Shown piece by piece: positions 39,242 through 48,016 of a stretch of DNA of 64,000 nucleotides (position 1 is its first letter; each line of letters begins with the position of its first letter). Location: positions 349,290 to 413,289 of the forward strand of contig NZ_AJYZ02000037.1 of NCBI RefSeq assembly GCF_000272045.2, written 5' to 3'. The position numbers and the translations under genes are program-made. The notes under the pieces are model-generated. The model saw nothing but the letters and a program-made list of their open reading frames with translations, was not told the origin of the DNA and did no database searches. The DNA comes from Vibrio crassostreae 9ZC13 (GTDB taxonomy: Bacteria; Pseudomonadota; Gammaproteobacteria; Enterobacterales; Vibrionaceae).

Positions 39242-40081
39242 TTAATTCCAACCCCACAGTATTGGCGTTTTAAATTTAGGCTTACACACATCGTACGTTT
39301 CATGCATAGCTGAAAAAAGATGTTGGTTGTCGATACTTTTCTTATCTTCACTGAACGAAAGCAATAGAGCCTTATGGCAAAGTTGGTTTATCAATCTAGG
39401 GATACCTAACGACGAACGACAGATCGCCTTTTTTTGATTCAAGCTGAATAACTCAGGACTGCCACCAGATTTAGCGATTCGATTATCAATATAAGCCACC
39501 GTTTCATCGAGATTCAGCGGTCTCAGTGTCGAACTAAATGTGATTCTTTGGCGAAACTGCCTTAGGTGGTAAGCCTCTAATCGAGCATCCAATTCTGGCT
39601 GACCTAATAAGACAATCTGCAGCAGTTTTTTATCTTCCGTTTCAAGGTTACCAAACAACCTTAATGTTTCGAGCGCTTCATCCGATAGAGCCTGAGCTTC
39701 ATCAAGAATAGCCACCACTCTTAAACCAGAATTGTGCAATTCAATGAGCTTATGCTGAATGTTATCAACCAAGGTTGCTTCATTATCGACAGCTAAACCA
39801 AGCTCTGTTGCAACCGCCTGGCGCAAGTCTGCCCCTGATAACACAGGGTTTGGTAAGTAGATCAGAGCTGTACAGTCATGTAGGTGATTGACCAACATTC
39901 GGCAAACCATGGTTTTTCCAGTGCCTACCTCTCCGGTCACCTTAATCACGCCCTCGCCCATTTCCAACGCCGAGATTACCGTCTGAATCGCTTCGAAATG
40001 AGGCGCTAAACCATAGAAGAAATCGGTATTCGGCGTTAAGGTAAATGGCAGTTGTTCAAAACCAAAGTGAGCTTGATACAT
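39242..40081 (-). CDS. mshM: MSHA biogenesis ATPase MshM (ExeA-like AAA)
   Basis: A 279-residue AAA ATPase like ExeA/GspA. Walker A is GEVGTGKTMVC (about 49-56), Walker B is VVAILDEAQALSDEAL, and sensor-type residues follow (FRQRITFSS). It opens with MYQAHFGFEQLPFTLTPN, the standard start of this family. ExeA-type proteins help position the outer-membrane secretin through the peptidoglycan, so a role in MshL assembly is inferred. Directly follows mshL and is followed by mshN. Confidence 0.93.
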   Translation of the reverse strand: MYQAHFGFEQLPFTLTPNTDFFYGLAPHFEAIQTVISALEMGEGVIKVTGEVGTGKTMVCRMLVNHLHDCTALIYLPNPVLSGADLRQAVATELGLAVDNEATLVDNIQHKLIELHNSGLRVVAILDEAQALSDEALETLRLFGNLETEDKKLLQIVLLGQPELDARLEAYHLRQFRQRITFSSTLRPLNLDETVAYIDNRIAKSGGSPELFSLNQKKAICRSSLGIPRLINQLCHKALLLSFSEDKKSIDNQHLFSAMHETYDVCKPKFKTPILWGWN

Positions 40082-40134
40082 ACGACGACCTAGCTTAGTG
40101 AGACACTGCCACTCTATATTGAGAAAGTAAGCAA

Positions 40135-41772
40135 TTACTCTTCATCAGGGAACCACTGCTGAAGAAGATCACGTGAACGCTCCAACTCATTTTGCCAAGT
40201 ATTCACACCCACGATCGTTGGCTTAAGTAAGATCACGAGCTCAGTTTTTTGCGTTAACTGATTGGTATTACGGAACAAATGACCTAAGGCTGGAATATCA
40301 CCGAGGAATGGAACTTTAGAGGTCACATCACTGGTGTTGGATTTCATCAAACCACCAATAACAACCACATCGCCATCTCGAGCTCGAATCACTGAGTCAG
40401 ACTCACGAATAGAGCTTTTCGCCAAAGGAAGCTGCACCACACCCGTTGTAGAACCAAGGTTGAGCTCTTTCACTTCTTCCTCGACCTCAATAACGGCTGG
40501 GTGAACATGTAAGAATACGCTACCTTTATCATCTATCTGAGGGGTCACATCTAAGGAGATACCCGAAAAGAACGGAGTTAACTCAACCTCAGGTGCGACG
40601 TTCGCGTTGTCACCACTGCCTACCGCGCTAGATAAATCCGTCACGTAGTATTCGTCAGTACCCACTTTGATAACCGCTTTCTGGTTGTTTGCAGCTGTGA
40701 CTCGTGGGCTTGATAGAACGTTCAGGTCACCTTGAGTATCCATAAAGCTCAATACCGCTTCAAAACTGCCATCTGAGATCGTTACGTTGGTTTGCCCGCC
40801 TAACAAAGAGCTGATCGCATCTAATGGAGGCAAAGTTCCACCAGGTCGATCAATTACCACACCGCCGCTGCCAATCGACTTAGATAAATTAGACCAGCTA
40901 ATACCTTGTTGGTAACCATCACTCAAGGTTACTTCCATGATTTTGGCTTCTAGGATAACTTGACGCTGCAGGCGTTTTTGAGAAATACCTAAGAACTCTC
41001 GAACCTCACGAATTTCGTCAGGGTAAGCACGCACTGTAATCACACTCGCTTGCGGGGTCACGACAACGCTTTGCCCATCGCCCGAGCCAATTAAGTGAGC
41101 AACCGCCGCTTCAAGCTGTGGCCAAAAATCACTTTCAGAGGTCGTTTCAATCTCTGTACCACCATTCGATGTCGAGTTTGATGAATTAGAAGAGTTAGAT
41201 GAATTTGACGAGTTTGAGTTCGAGTTTGAAGAGCTCGATGAATTCGAATCTGAGTTAGAGATCGTGCCGGTGGTGATCGTCGTTAGTGAGCGACCAGAAC
41301 GCTTAACTTGTAAGTAATCGACAGGGATCGTTACGGTGCGAAGACCGGCAGGATAAACTTGAATCACTTTGCCACGCTTTTCAATATCGTAGCCATACAT
41401 ATCTTGAGCAACAGCCAGTACCTCATCTAACGTCACGTCCGTTAGATTAAGCGTAAGGTTTCCAGACACACTTGGGTGAATAGCCGCACTATATTCCGTA
41501 CCTTTCACTAAGCTGGCAAAAAAAGTTCTCGCTTCAACGCCTTTTGCCTGAATACGAAAACGCTTAACCGTTTCCATCCCCGGAGACATCGAGTCAGAAT
41601 TAAGCTGAGGCATAAGGTCATCTTGAACCGACGAAGGCAGCTTATGAAGCGCTCTGCTATTGGCTTCATTAATTGATTCGTTTAAAGACTCTTTAATCTC
41701 AACAGGATCTCTATGCCCCATCGAACAGCCGACTAAAGATGACACTAGGATTGCTACTACAAGTTTACGCAT
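40135..41772 (-). CDS. mshL: MSHA outer-membrane secretin MshL
   Basis: Outer-membrane pore of the MSHA pilus, 545 residues, a lipoprotein with lipobox LVGC (Cys at residue 16). It has an N-terminal STN/N0-like domain (VKRFRIQAKGVEARTFFASL; TLDEVLAVAQDMYGYD), then a Ser/Asn-rich linker (about 175-210), an N1-type domain, and the secretin core (SVIRARDGDVVVIGGLM, VPFLGDIPALGHLFR, TELVILLKP). The Ser/Asn tract is unusually long (see findings). Confidence 0.95.
   Translation of the reverse strand: MRKLVVAILVSSLVGCSMGHRDPVEIKESLNESINEANSRALHKLPSSVQDDLMPQLNSDSMSPGMETVKRFRIQAKGVEARTFFASLVKGTEYSAAIHPSVSGNLTLNLTDVTLDEVLAVAQDMYGYDIEKRGKVIQVYPAGLRTVTIPVDYLQVKRSGRSLTTITTGTISNSDSNSSSSSNSNSNSSNSSNSSNSSNSTSNGGTEIETTSESDFWPQLEAAVAHLIGSGDGQSVVVTPQASVITVRAYPDEIREVREFLGISQKRLQRQVILEAKIMEVTLSDGYQQGISWSNLSKSIGSGGVVIDRPGGTLPPLDAISSLLGGQTNVTISDGSFEAVLSFMDTQGDLNVLSSPRVTAANNQKAVIKVGTDEYYVTDLSSAVGSGDNANVAPEVELTPFFSGISLDVTPQIDDKGSVFLHVHPAVIEVEEEVKELNLGSTTGVVQLPLAKSSIRESDSVIRARDGDVVVIGGLMKSNTSDVTSKVPFLGDIPALGHLFRNTNQLTQKTELVILLKPTIVGVNTWQNELERSRDLLQQWFPDEE
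41160..41264 (-). repeat. Ser/Asn-coding low-complexity tract in mshL
   Basis: About 35 codons alternate Ser and Asn with short runs of each. The underlying bases are not a perfect short tandem repeat because synonymous codons differ. Likely a flexible periplasmic linker, with a possible length-variable character. Confidence 0.7.
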
Positions 41773-41787
41773 GTCTTCACTCTAACC

Positions 41788-42120
41788 TTAATTATTCTTA
41801 ACATCTAAAGAGAACATCTCTAATTTCCACTGCTTAGAGCTTCTCTGCAGAGTGACGTATTCTGGATCTATGTTCTTAACTCGGTACCCTCTGATCGTTT
41901 CCCCTTGTCCGAGAATCTGACCATTCATAATCGCATAGCAAGGCGTATCTCCCTTACACACGATGCTTTCTAAAGAAGGCAAGCGATAACGAGTTGGTGC
42001 TTTCTTAGCAGGCGCCGTTTTCTGTTGAGGTGAAAGCCAGCCTAATGGCGCCGTGGGATCTTGCTCAGCCCACACAAAAGAGCTACTAAATAGCAAGGAC
42101 AACAAAAGAGTTCTAACCAC
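41788..42120 (-). CDS. mshK: MSHA biogenesis protein MshK
   Basis: A 110-residue small periplasmic protein with an N-terminal signal peptide (cleavage near VWA-EQD) and a conserved PilP/GspC-like domain (LGWLSPQQK...YRLPSLESIVCKGD). The start is GTG: AGGAG lies 8 bases upstream and the codon overlaps the mshJ stop. By analogy with PilP it would connect the inner-membrane MshIJ subcomplex with the secretin MshL. Confidence 0.85.
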   Translation of the reverse strand: MVRTLLLSLLFSSSFVWAEQDPTAPLGWLSPQQKTAPAKKAPTRYRLPSLESIVCKGDTPCYAIMNGQILGQGETIRGYRVKNIDPEYVTLQRSSKQWKLEMFSLDVKNN

Positions 42121-42760
42121 CGATAAACTCCTGTCTAGTACCTAATGTGTAAACCTCGAACACCAGTCGAGCTTTAGGATATTCTTCTACTGAGTATTCA
42201 AATGTGCGCCAGTAGTAACTCACAGGTAGAGACTCAAGTGCTTGAAGGTAAGCTGAGATATCAAAGTAACTGCCGGTTAGCTCCATTCTTACAGGGTGAA
42301 GAAAGTAGCCTGAATATTCGCTGGTCTCTTTATTGTTCGAAATCGCTTCTGGTTTTAATGACTCTAGCGATTCAAGCTTTAGTCCATTACCGGCGTTAAG
42401 AACGCTCTCCAGTAACTGCGACATTTGAGAAGGTGTGATTAATCCATCAACAATCTGAGAAAGCTGAAGAGAGAGATCTTGGCTCTCCACCAGCAGCTTT
42501 TTGTACTCTCGATTAATTTCTTTGTCTGGGTCTTTGTTTAACTGAGCTTGCAGAACAAGTAACTCACCTTGCTGCCTTTGATTCGATTGAGTCAGGCTGC
42601 TCGCCTTGGCATTTTTAGCTTGTAGATCGAGATACGCAGGCTCAACCAATAAGGTGAACAACAACATCGATAGGCCAACAAAACCACACACAAAAAGTAG
42701 CCATTTTTCTCTTTGACTTAATGCAAGAAACTTATCGCTCAGCTGGTTCCACTGCTGCAT
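42113..42760 (-). CDS. mshJ: MSHA biogenesis protein MshJ (PilO-like)
   Basis: A 215-residue bitopic protein: one N-terminal helix (about 20-37, WLLFVCGFVGLSMLLFTL), a coiled-coil stretch (about 38-95), then a ferredoxin-like periplasmic domain, as in PilO/GspM. It works with MshI in the inner-membrane alignment complex. Its first base coincides with the mshI stop, and it overlaps mshK. Confidence 0.9.
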   Translation of the reverse strand: MQQWNQLSDKFLALSQREKWLLFVCGFVGLSMLLFTLLVEPAYLDLQAKNAKASSLTQSNQRQQGELLVLQAQLNKDPDKEINREYKKLLVESQDLSLQLSQIVDGLITPSQMSQLLESVLNAGNGLKLESLESLKPEAISNNKETSEYSGYFLHPVRMELTGSYFDISAYLQALESLPVSYYWRTFEYSVEEYPKARLVFEVYTLGTRQEFIGG

Positions 42761-44202
42761 TATTTACTCTCCCGACGAGTACTTAGCTCAAACGTCACCA
42801 CATCCTGATCATTACGGCCAATTTTTAGTTTTTCAAAAGTGCGTCCGACTAAATTAAGCTCACTTTTAAACTGACCAATCCAGTTCGGAACGACATTTGC
42901 GTTACGAGCCAAGCCACTAAGATCTAAAGTATCGTGGGTCATGTAGATGTGCGAAAGAGAAATGTCATTTCGGCCTAATTTAGCTAAGGAATTCATGACG
43001 CCAGAATACCCGACTTGTTGGGATTCGTCGTATTGTCCAACAGCCTTCAAAGCCTCTTTTTTAGCCTCAGTCTCACGTTTGAGACGCGCAACCGCCGCGA
43101 CTTTCTCTGGAGACGGTTTATGCTGAGTTAACTTACTATTCAATTGGTTAACTTGCTTGTTAAGTTGATTCGAGTCTTGTTGCAGGGCTGTTAGCTCTTT
43201 ATCTAGATTAGAAACTTGATACTGCATTGCGAAGTAACCACCAAGCATCAAAACACAAATTACTCCCCAGCTCGCAACAACATTGGTCAGCGTAAAATAT
43301 TCTTTTTTAGGCTTAAGGTGTTCAGGGTAAAGATTGACCTTAAACGTCTCTTTTTCAGCTGCAAGTTTAAGCAACAAACTCTCTGAATTATCACGCTCAC
43401 CTTCAACCAACAGTGAAACTGTCGAGCTCAATGTACTGTTTAAGGCACTTTGTAACTCTGCTTCATCTTCTTCGTCACAACAGATTTTAAGCTGGTGAAG
43501 CTGGGTGCCTTTAATTTGAGAAGAAAGGTAATCAATCGAGCGTTGAAGCTCTAAAGCGAGGCCATCTAACTGCAGAGCACTTGACGCAACACCCGTTAAA
43601 GGTGGCACAACACTGCGGATGGTTCTTTGAAAACAAACGGTATTTTCGACAAACGCACCCAATTTAAAGTGTGAATTGACGCTACGTTGTAAAAGAATGA
43701 AATTAGACAGTTCGCCTGCACTGTAACCCCAGATTTCATCTTCAGGAGCAACACCTATTAATTCAACCTGAGCCGAATTAGTGATATTCAAAAGCTTGTC
43801 CAACAGCTTTTTAGGCAGGACATATACTTGCAGCTTGTTCGACGTTGGTAACGCGACCGCACTCGCAGTAATTTCCGTGACTCTTTCTGAAACAAGATCT
43901 TTGAGTAAAAAAGGCAGTGCTACCGACCATTCACTCTCTGGAATGTCCGGTTTATCAATTTGGTAGGTTTGGTAGTAGTTAGCACAGACAATCAGTTGGA
44001 CGCTATTACTGGTAAACGCCTCACTGCTAAGCGATTTTTTTAGCGCACTCTCCCAGTCCCCATTAACCACGGGAATGCTGGCTACTTGAGGATCTTGTTC
44101 TGTCGATGAAATATAAATGGCGTCATTGCCCAGCAAGACAACTTGCGAGCTACCTTTATTATTCGTTGGCTTTATTTTGTCTAAAATCGCTTTAAAATTC
44201 AT
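42760..44202 (-). CDS. mshI: MSHA biogenesis protein MshI (PilM/PilN-like fusion)
   Basis: A 480-residue protein whose N-terminal 300 residues resemble the actin-like PilM/GspL cytoplasmic part (LLGNDAIYISS at the start, LPFLLKDLV). A transmembrane helix at about 314-333 is followed by a coiled coil (LDKELTALQQDSNQLNKQV) and a small periplasmic domain, as in PilN. So MshI combines two functions that are separate in other type IV pili. It follows mshH by 2 bases. Confidence 0.9.
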   Translation of the reverse strand: MNFKAILDKIKPTNNKGSSQVVLLGNDAIYISSTEQDPQVASIPVVNGDWESALKKSLSSEAFTSNSVQLIVCANYYQTYQIDKPDIPESEWSVALPFLLKDLVSERVTEITASAVALPTSNKLQVYVLPKKLLDKLLNITNSAQVELIGVAPEDEIWGYSAGELSNFILLQRSVNSHFKLGAFVENTVCFQRTIRSVVPPLTGVASSALQLDGLALELQRSIDYLSSQIKGTQLHQLKICCDEEDEAELQSALNSTLSSTVSLLVEGERDNSESLLLKLAAEKETFKVNLYPEHLKPKKEYFTLTNVVASWGVICVLMLGGYFAMQYQVSNLDKELTALQQDSNQLNKQVNQLNSKLTQHKPSPEKVAAVARLKRETEAKKEALKAVGQYDESQQVGYSGVMNSLAKLGRNDISLSHIYMTHDTLDLSGLARNANVVPNWIGQFKSELNLVGRTFEKLKIGRNDQDVVTFELSTRRESK

Positions 44203-44204
44203 TC

Positions 44205-46220
44205 TTAACTACTACTCTTACGCCATCGATTTCTTCGTCCAACTTTGACAACAGATTCCGCTTTCGCGGCTTTTTCTGCTTGATTAGGCAAAGGGATAAT
44301 TTGTTGTTCTTCGTCGAAATATCTCCCTTGATAGCCGTTAATGCCTAACTCTATCAAGGTATTCTTTTCTTGTTTTGTCTCGACTCCAACGGCAATAACT
44401 TGAGTTGGAGAATCACCACACGCCCCAATTAAGCTGCGAACAAACAGTTGGTTCTCATGCCTTTGGTCGATTTTCTTTATTAGGCTTCGATGAAGCTTAA
44501 TATAATTAACCTTCAAATCCTTTATATAGTGAGTGCTAACAATGGTTCGCCCAGCTTGGCCAACCACAACTTTACACCCTAAACCTCGCAACATCTTTGC
44601 CACCGGTCTCATATAATCAAGATGAGCAATCAAGTGCCCTTCTGGAAACTCAAACGCAAGCTGAGAGCGGTGTTGAGCAGAGAGCTGTAACAACTCACTC
44701 CTAAACCACTTAAAGTGCTGTTTATTAGCAAACGGGGTAACATTCAGATTCACTGAATAGTTGATAGGTTGAGTTGATTCTTTCAACGATTTCAACACAA
44801 CCTTTAGAACCGATTGGTCCATTTGAGCTTGATAACCCACTTGCTCTACCGCAGGCATAAATCGAGACGATTTCAATAAACCTTTGTCAGGATCCTGAAT
44901 TCTAGTAAATATTTCTCTATGCAATTCATTAACTTGACCAGATTCCGGCATAAGATAACACCGCTGAGCAAAGATTACTAAATTTTCAGGAAGCAGCGCT
45001 TTATCAAGTAATGTTCTCCAACGAACACTACCTCTATCAAGCTCATTCTTATTCTCTTTCGGGTAACGGCTCCAGTTATTAATACGCTCTAACTGAGCAC
45101 TCTTTAGTGCCGTTTCCGTTTCATCCATGATCTGGCTATGACGCTCACCTTCGGTATACATGGTCACACCAATATGACACCAGTTATCCGACTCTAAAGG
45201 CTCTGGCGGAGTTAGCTTATCTAACTGCCTTAAACACTGAGCAGCCAAGGTCGCAATATCTTTTGCGCCCTGATGAGGGATAAATACAGCAAAGTCCGCT
45301 TCGTAATAGCGAGAAAAAATGACATCGGGATAGCGTTGAACGATATTCGACAGTACTTCACCGACTTCAATAATAAAGCCGTCTGTGGTTTGCTTATCGT
45401 TAGCATCACTAACTTGCTCCCATTCGTCGATACGTATCAGTAACACACCGCCTCGAGCACCACTTTCATGCAGTGCCGATTCCAGCTTATTATCGAATAA
45501 AACTCGGTTTGCCGTTCCCGTGAGTTTATCTAGGAAAGTATGGGTACGAATAAAGGTATCAAAGCGACTTCGTTCTTGACGAGCATCTTGTAGCTCTTCA
45601 ATCAATACATCTAAGGCTTCGCTTGCGGTATAAGGCCACTCTCGCTCATCTCCCTTTGCATGAGCTTCAACCTGACCGGCCAAGATCATTCTTCCTCGCT
45701 CTTCCAAGATTTCAGAACCCATGAGTTGTTCTTTCAACCAACGAACACCGCGAGCAAGACAGAACAGAACCAATGCGACAGCCAAAGTAATTGACCACAT
45801 CGCTTCCATTGAGTAGTTGTAGCCAATATAAGGAGGAAGTGCTTTAAATTCGATTCGGTAGCCTTCATTACGCTCTAAAATGAAGCTTTTCTCATAAAGA
45901 CGATTGGGATCAATTTGTGGGGAGGTATCTTTGAAACGATAAACGATGCCGGTCTTGTTCGAGAGTTTCATCTCAACAATATTGCTCGCCTGCAACATCT
46001 TAGGCATCCAACGCTGCATTGAATACGCGGCGTCAGGGTCTTCCATCTCTTTATCTACAACGTCGACAATGCCAACCAAATAATGGTCTAAATACTCCTG
46101 TCCAATACGCTTAAAGGAAAGTGTGCCACCAATAAAAAGAATGAACATCGCGCTGATCACTATCACGGTGACAAATGCGACCAATCGAGTGCTCAATTTT
46201 AGTGTCGGGGTATATCTCAT
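44205..46220 (-). CDS. mshH: MshH, degenerate GGDEF-EAL regulator (CsrD homologue)
   Basis: A 671-residue membrane protein with two N-terminal helices (about 14-36 and 136-160) enclosing a periplasmic domain, then degenerate GGDEF and EAL domains. The GGDEF site reads YYEADF, lacking the Gly-Gly-Asp-Glu core, and the EAL start reads HREIFTRI, so neither should be catalytic. It is homologous to E. coli CsrD, which targets CsrB/CsrC RNAs for RNase E. I chose ATG at 46220 with AAGGA upstream; a TTG seven codons earlier lacks a site. It opens the MSHA locus and may link c-di-GMP or Csr control to pilus production. Confidence 0.9.
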   Translation of the reverse strand: MRYTPTLKLSTRLVAFVTVIVISAMFILFIGGTLSFKRIGQEYLDHYLVGIVDVVDKEMEDPDAAYSMQRWMPKMLQASNIVEMKLSNKTGIVYRFKDTSPQIDPNRLYEKSFILERNEGYRIEFKALPPYIGYNYSMEAMWSITLAVALVLFCLARGVRWLKEQLMGSEILEERGRMILAGQVEAHAKGDEREWPYTASEALDVLIEELQDARQERSRFDTFIRTHTFLDKLTGTANRVLFDNKLESALHESGARGGVLLIRIDEWEQVSDANDKQTTDGFIIEVGEVLSNIVQRYPDVIFSRYYEADFAVFIPHQGAKDIATLAAQCLRQLDKLTPPEPLESDNWCHIGVTMYTEGERHSQIMDETETALKSAQLERINNWSRYPKENKNELDRGSVRWRTLLDKALLPENLVIFAQRCYLMPESGQVNELHREIFTRIQDPDKGLLKSSRFMPAVEQVGYQAQMDQSVLKVVLKSLKESTQPINYSVNLNVTPFANKQHFKWFRSELLQLSAQHRSQLAFEFPEGHLIAHLDYMRPVAKMLRGLGCKVVVGQAGRTIVSTHYIKDLKVNYIKLHRSLIKKIDQRHENQLFVRSLIGACGDSPTQVIAVGVETKQEKNTLIELGINGYQGRYFDEEQQIIPLPNQAEKAAKAESVVKVGRRNRWRKSSS

Positions 46221-46314
46221 GAATAACGAAATCCTTTTCAACTCACATTATACCGTATTGCTACTTATACTATAAATTGACGTTGTAAATAAAGCGTTAA
46301 GAATTGTAGGTAAC

Positions 46315-46341
46315 AAAAAGCCGCGATGAACGCGGCTTTTT
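46315..46341 (-). terminator. terminator after ssb
   Basis: AAAAAGCCGCG pairs with CGCGGCTTTTT over a 5-base loop, 41 bases after the ssb stop on the minus strand. It separates ssb from mshH. Confidence 0.88.
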
Positions 46342-46381
46342 CCAATTTAATACTGTCTTTATAATATATTAAAAACAGGGA

Positions 46382-46933
46382 TCAAAATGGGATGTCATCA
46401 TCAAAATCCATTGGCGGCTCATTATATTGAGGTTGAGCCTGCTGAGGAGCTTGTTGAGGTGCTTTTGGCTGCTGTTGAGCGGGAGCACTGTATTGTTGTT
46501 GCTGTGGCTGCTGTGGCTGACCCCAACCACCTTGCTGTTGGTTGTTACCCATGCCACCTTGAGCAGGAGCACCACCTTGAGCACGGCCGCCAAGCATTTG
46601 CATTACACCATTGAAGCCTTGAACAACCACTTCAGTTGTGTAGCGATCTTGACCGCTTTGATCTTGCCATTTACGAGTTTGAAGTTGACCTTCAATGTAA
46701 ACTTGAGAACCTTTACGTAGGTACTCACCAGCAACTTCCGCAAGCTTGCCAAACAGAGCAACACGGTGCCATTCTGTTTTTTCACGCTGCTCGCCAGTTG
46801 CTTTATCACGCCATGACTCTGACGTTGCAATGGTAATGTTCGCTACTGCGCCGCCATTTGGCATGTAACGAATTTCAGGGTCATTACCTAGGTTACCCAC
46901 TAATATAACTTTGTTAACTCCACGGCTAGCCAT
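46382..46933 (-). CDS. ssb: single-stranded DNA-binding protein SSB
   Basis: A 183-residue SSB. Residues 1-110 are the OB-fold domain ([23 protein letters not shown]), then a Gln/Gly-rich flexible linker, and the acidic C-terminal tip [11 protein letters not shown] that recruits repair and replication partners. Length is near the E. coli protein (178). It is divergent from qstR. Unlike in E. coli it does not neighbour uvrA directly, and I see no LexA box in its upstream region. Confidence 0.98.
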   Translation of the reverse strand: MASRGVNKVILVGNLGNDPEIRYMPNGGAVANITIATSESWRDKATGEQREKTEWHRVALFGKLAEVAGEYLRKGSQVYIEGQLQTRKWQDQSGQDRYTTEVVVQGFNGVMQMLGGRAQGGAPAQGGMGNNQQQGGWGQPQQPQQQQYSAPAQQQPKAPQQAPQQAQPQYNEPPMDFDDDIPF

Positions 46934-47211
46934 GATTTGCTCCGTCTAAATTCATAGTCTCAGAAAATTTTAGCGCACAAGAATAGCATGCTTTTCTGCA
47001 GTGATAAATCGCATTCCTATTCTCTCCTCACTACAAAGAATAAAAACGTAACAAATCATGATATTCAGAGCGATGTTGCTTTTTTCTCCACTTACAAACC
47101 ACTCATTTACTTTGATAATTGATATTCAACGCAAGTCACTATCAAGGCGCTAGAGAAGCTAAAGCCTGCATGACAACGTGGAATCTAATCCCACTCAAAC
47201 AGGACGTTTCA

Positions 47212-47859
47212 ATGAGAAAATCAAGATACGCTCGCACTTTACACTTTCTGTGCATCGACCCAAACGATACCTATCTACATGTAAAAGAGATAGAAAAGCA
47301 TTTATCTATTGTTCTCTACAAAATGACACCCGACGAATTAATGCTAGTTGATAGAAAGCGGAGTAACCGGATCTTGCTCGTCGATTACAGAGAGGTACCA
47401 CAACTACTGATTATTTGTCCTAACCTGACTGTTATGTGGAAAAATCACGAAATCATTTTATTCAATGTCCCCCAGCAACTTCCAACCTCAGAGCTTCTTA
47501 CCTATGGGGTACTAAAAGGACTCTTTTACAACACTGAACAAAAGGACAAGATTGCTCGTGGTCTTCAAGAAGTCATTGATGGCGATAACTGGCTGCCAAG
47601 GAAGGTAACCAATCAACTGTTGTTTTATTATCGCAATATGGTCAATACCAACACCACACCAACCAATGTTGATTTAACCATTCGTGAGATCCAGGTGATT
47701 CGCTGTCTTCAATCCGGGTCTTCAAACACACAAATCGCCGATGACTTGTTTATTAGTGAGTTCACGGTTAAATCTCACCTCTATCAAATATTCCGTAAGC
47801 TTGCGGTAAAAAATAGAGTTCAAGCGATAGCATGGGCAAACCAGAACCTGCTTGCATAA
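47212..47859 (+). CDS. qstR: QstR-like LuxR-type regulator (competence/T6SS)
   Basis: A 215-residue regulator with an N-terminal pseudo-receiver and a C-terminal LuxR-type HTH (LTIREIQVIRCLQSGSSNTQ to KLAVKNRVQAIAWANQ, about 155-212). Position between ssb and galU equals that of V. cholerae qstR (VC0396 by memory), which links quorum sensing and TfoX to competence and type VI secretion genes. It is also related to VpsT/CsgD: the segment WLPR (about 137-140) corresponds to the VpsT c-di-GMP motif W[FLM][TS]R, but with Pro at the third position. I chose ATG at 47212 because AGGA is 7 bases upstream and the receiver begins there; earlier ATGs (47119, 47170) are possible. Confidence 0.8.
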   Translation: MRKSRYARTLHFLCIDPNDTYLHVKEIEKHLSIVLYKMTPDELMLVDRKRSNRILLVDYREVPQLLIICPNLTVMWKNHEIILFNVPQQLPTSELLTYGVLKGLFYNTEQKDKIARGLQEVIDGDNWLPRKVTNQLLFYYRNMVNTNTTPTNVDLTIREIQVIRCLQSGSSNTQIADDLFISEFTVKSHLYQIFRKLAVKNRVQAIAWANQNLLA

Positions 47860-48016
47860 TCGACCCACCTCTTAGTCTGACGATAATTTTGAGGGAAGCT
47901 CTAGTAAACCATGGCTATTGTTGCTGAATTTTCGACATAACTTATGCTAGAGTTGCCCTCAGAAATATCAACCACTCAGGTTGAATCAATAATTATTATA
48001 GATAAAGGGTCTTATC

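Noticed and set aside
27162..46220. MSHA locus as a genomic island with flanking repeats
   Set aside because: I see no integrase, tRNA or direct repeats at its borders, and the order is conserved in Vibrio. It is treated as a core locus.
47095..47135. HapR/LuxR-type quorum-sensing operator before qstR
   Set aside because: TTTGATAATTGATATTCAA has some resemblance to the HapR consensus, but symmetry and key positions do not fit well enough to call.
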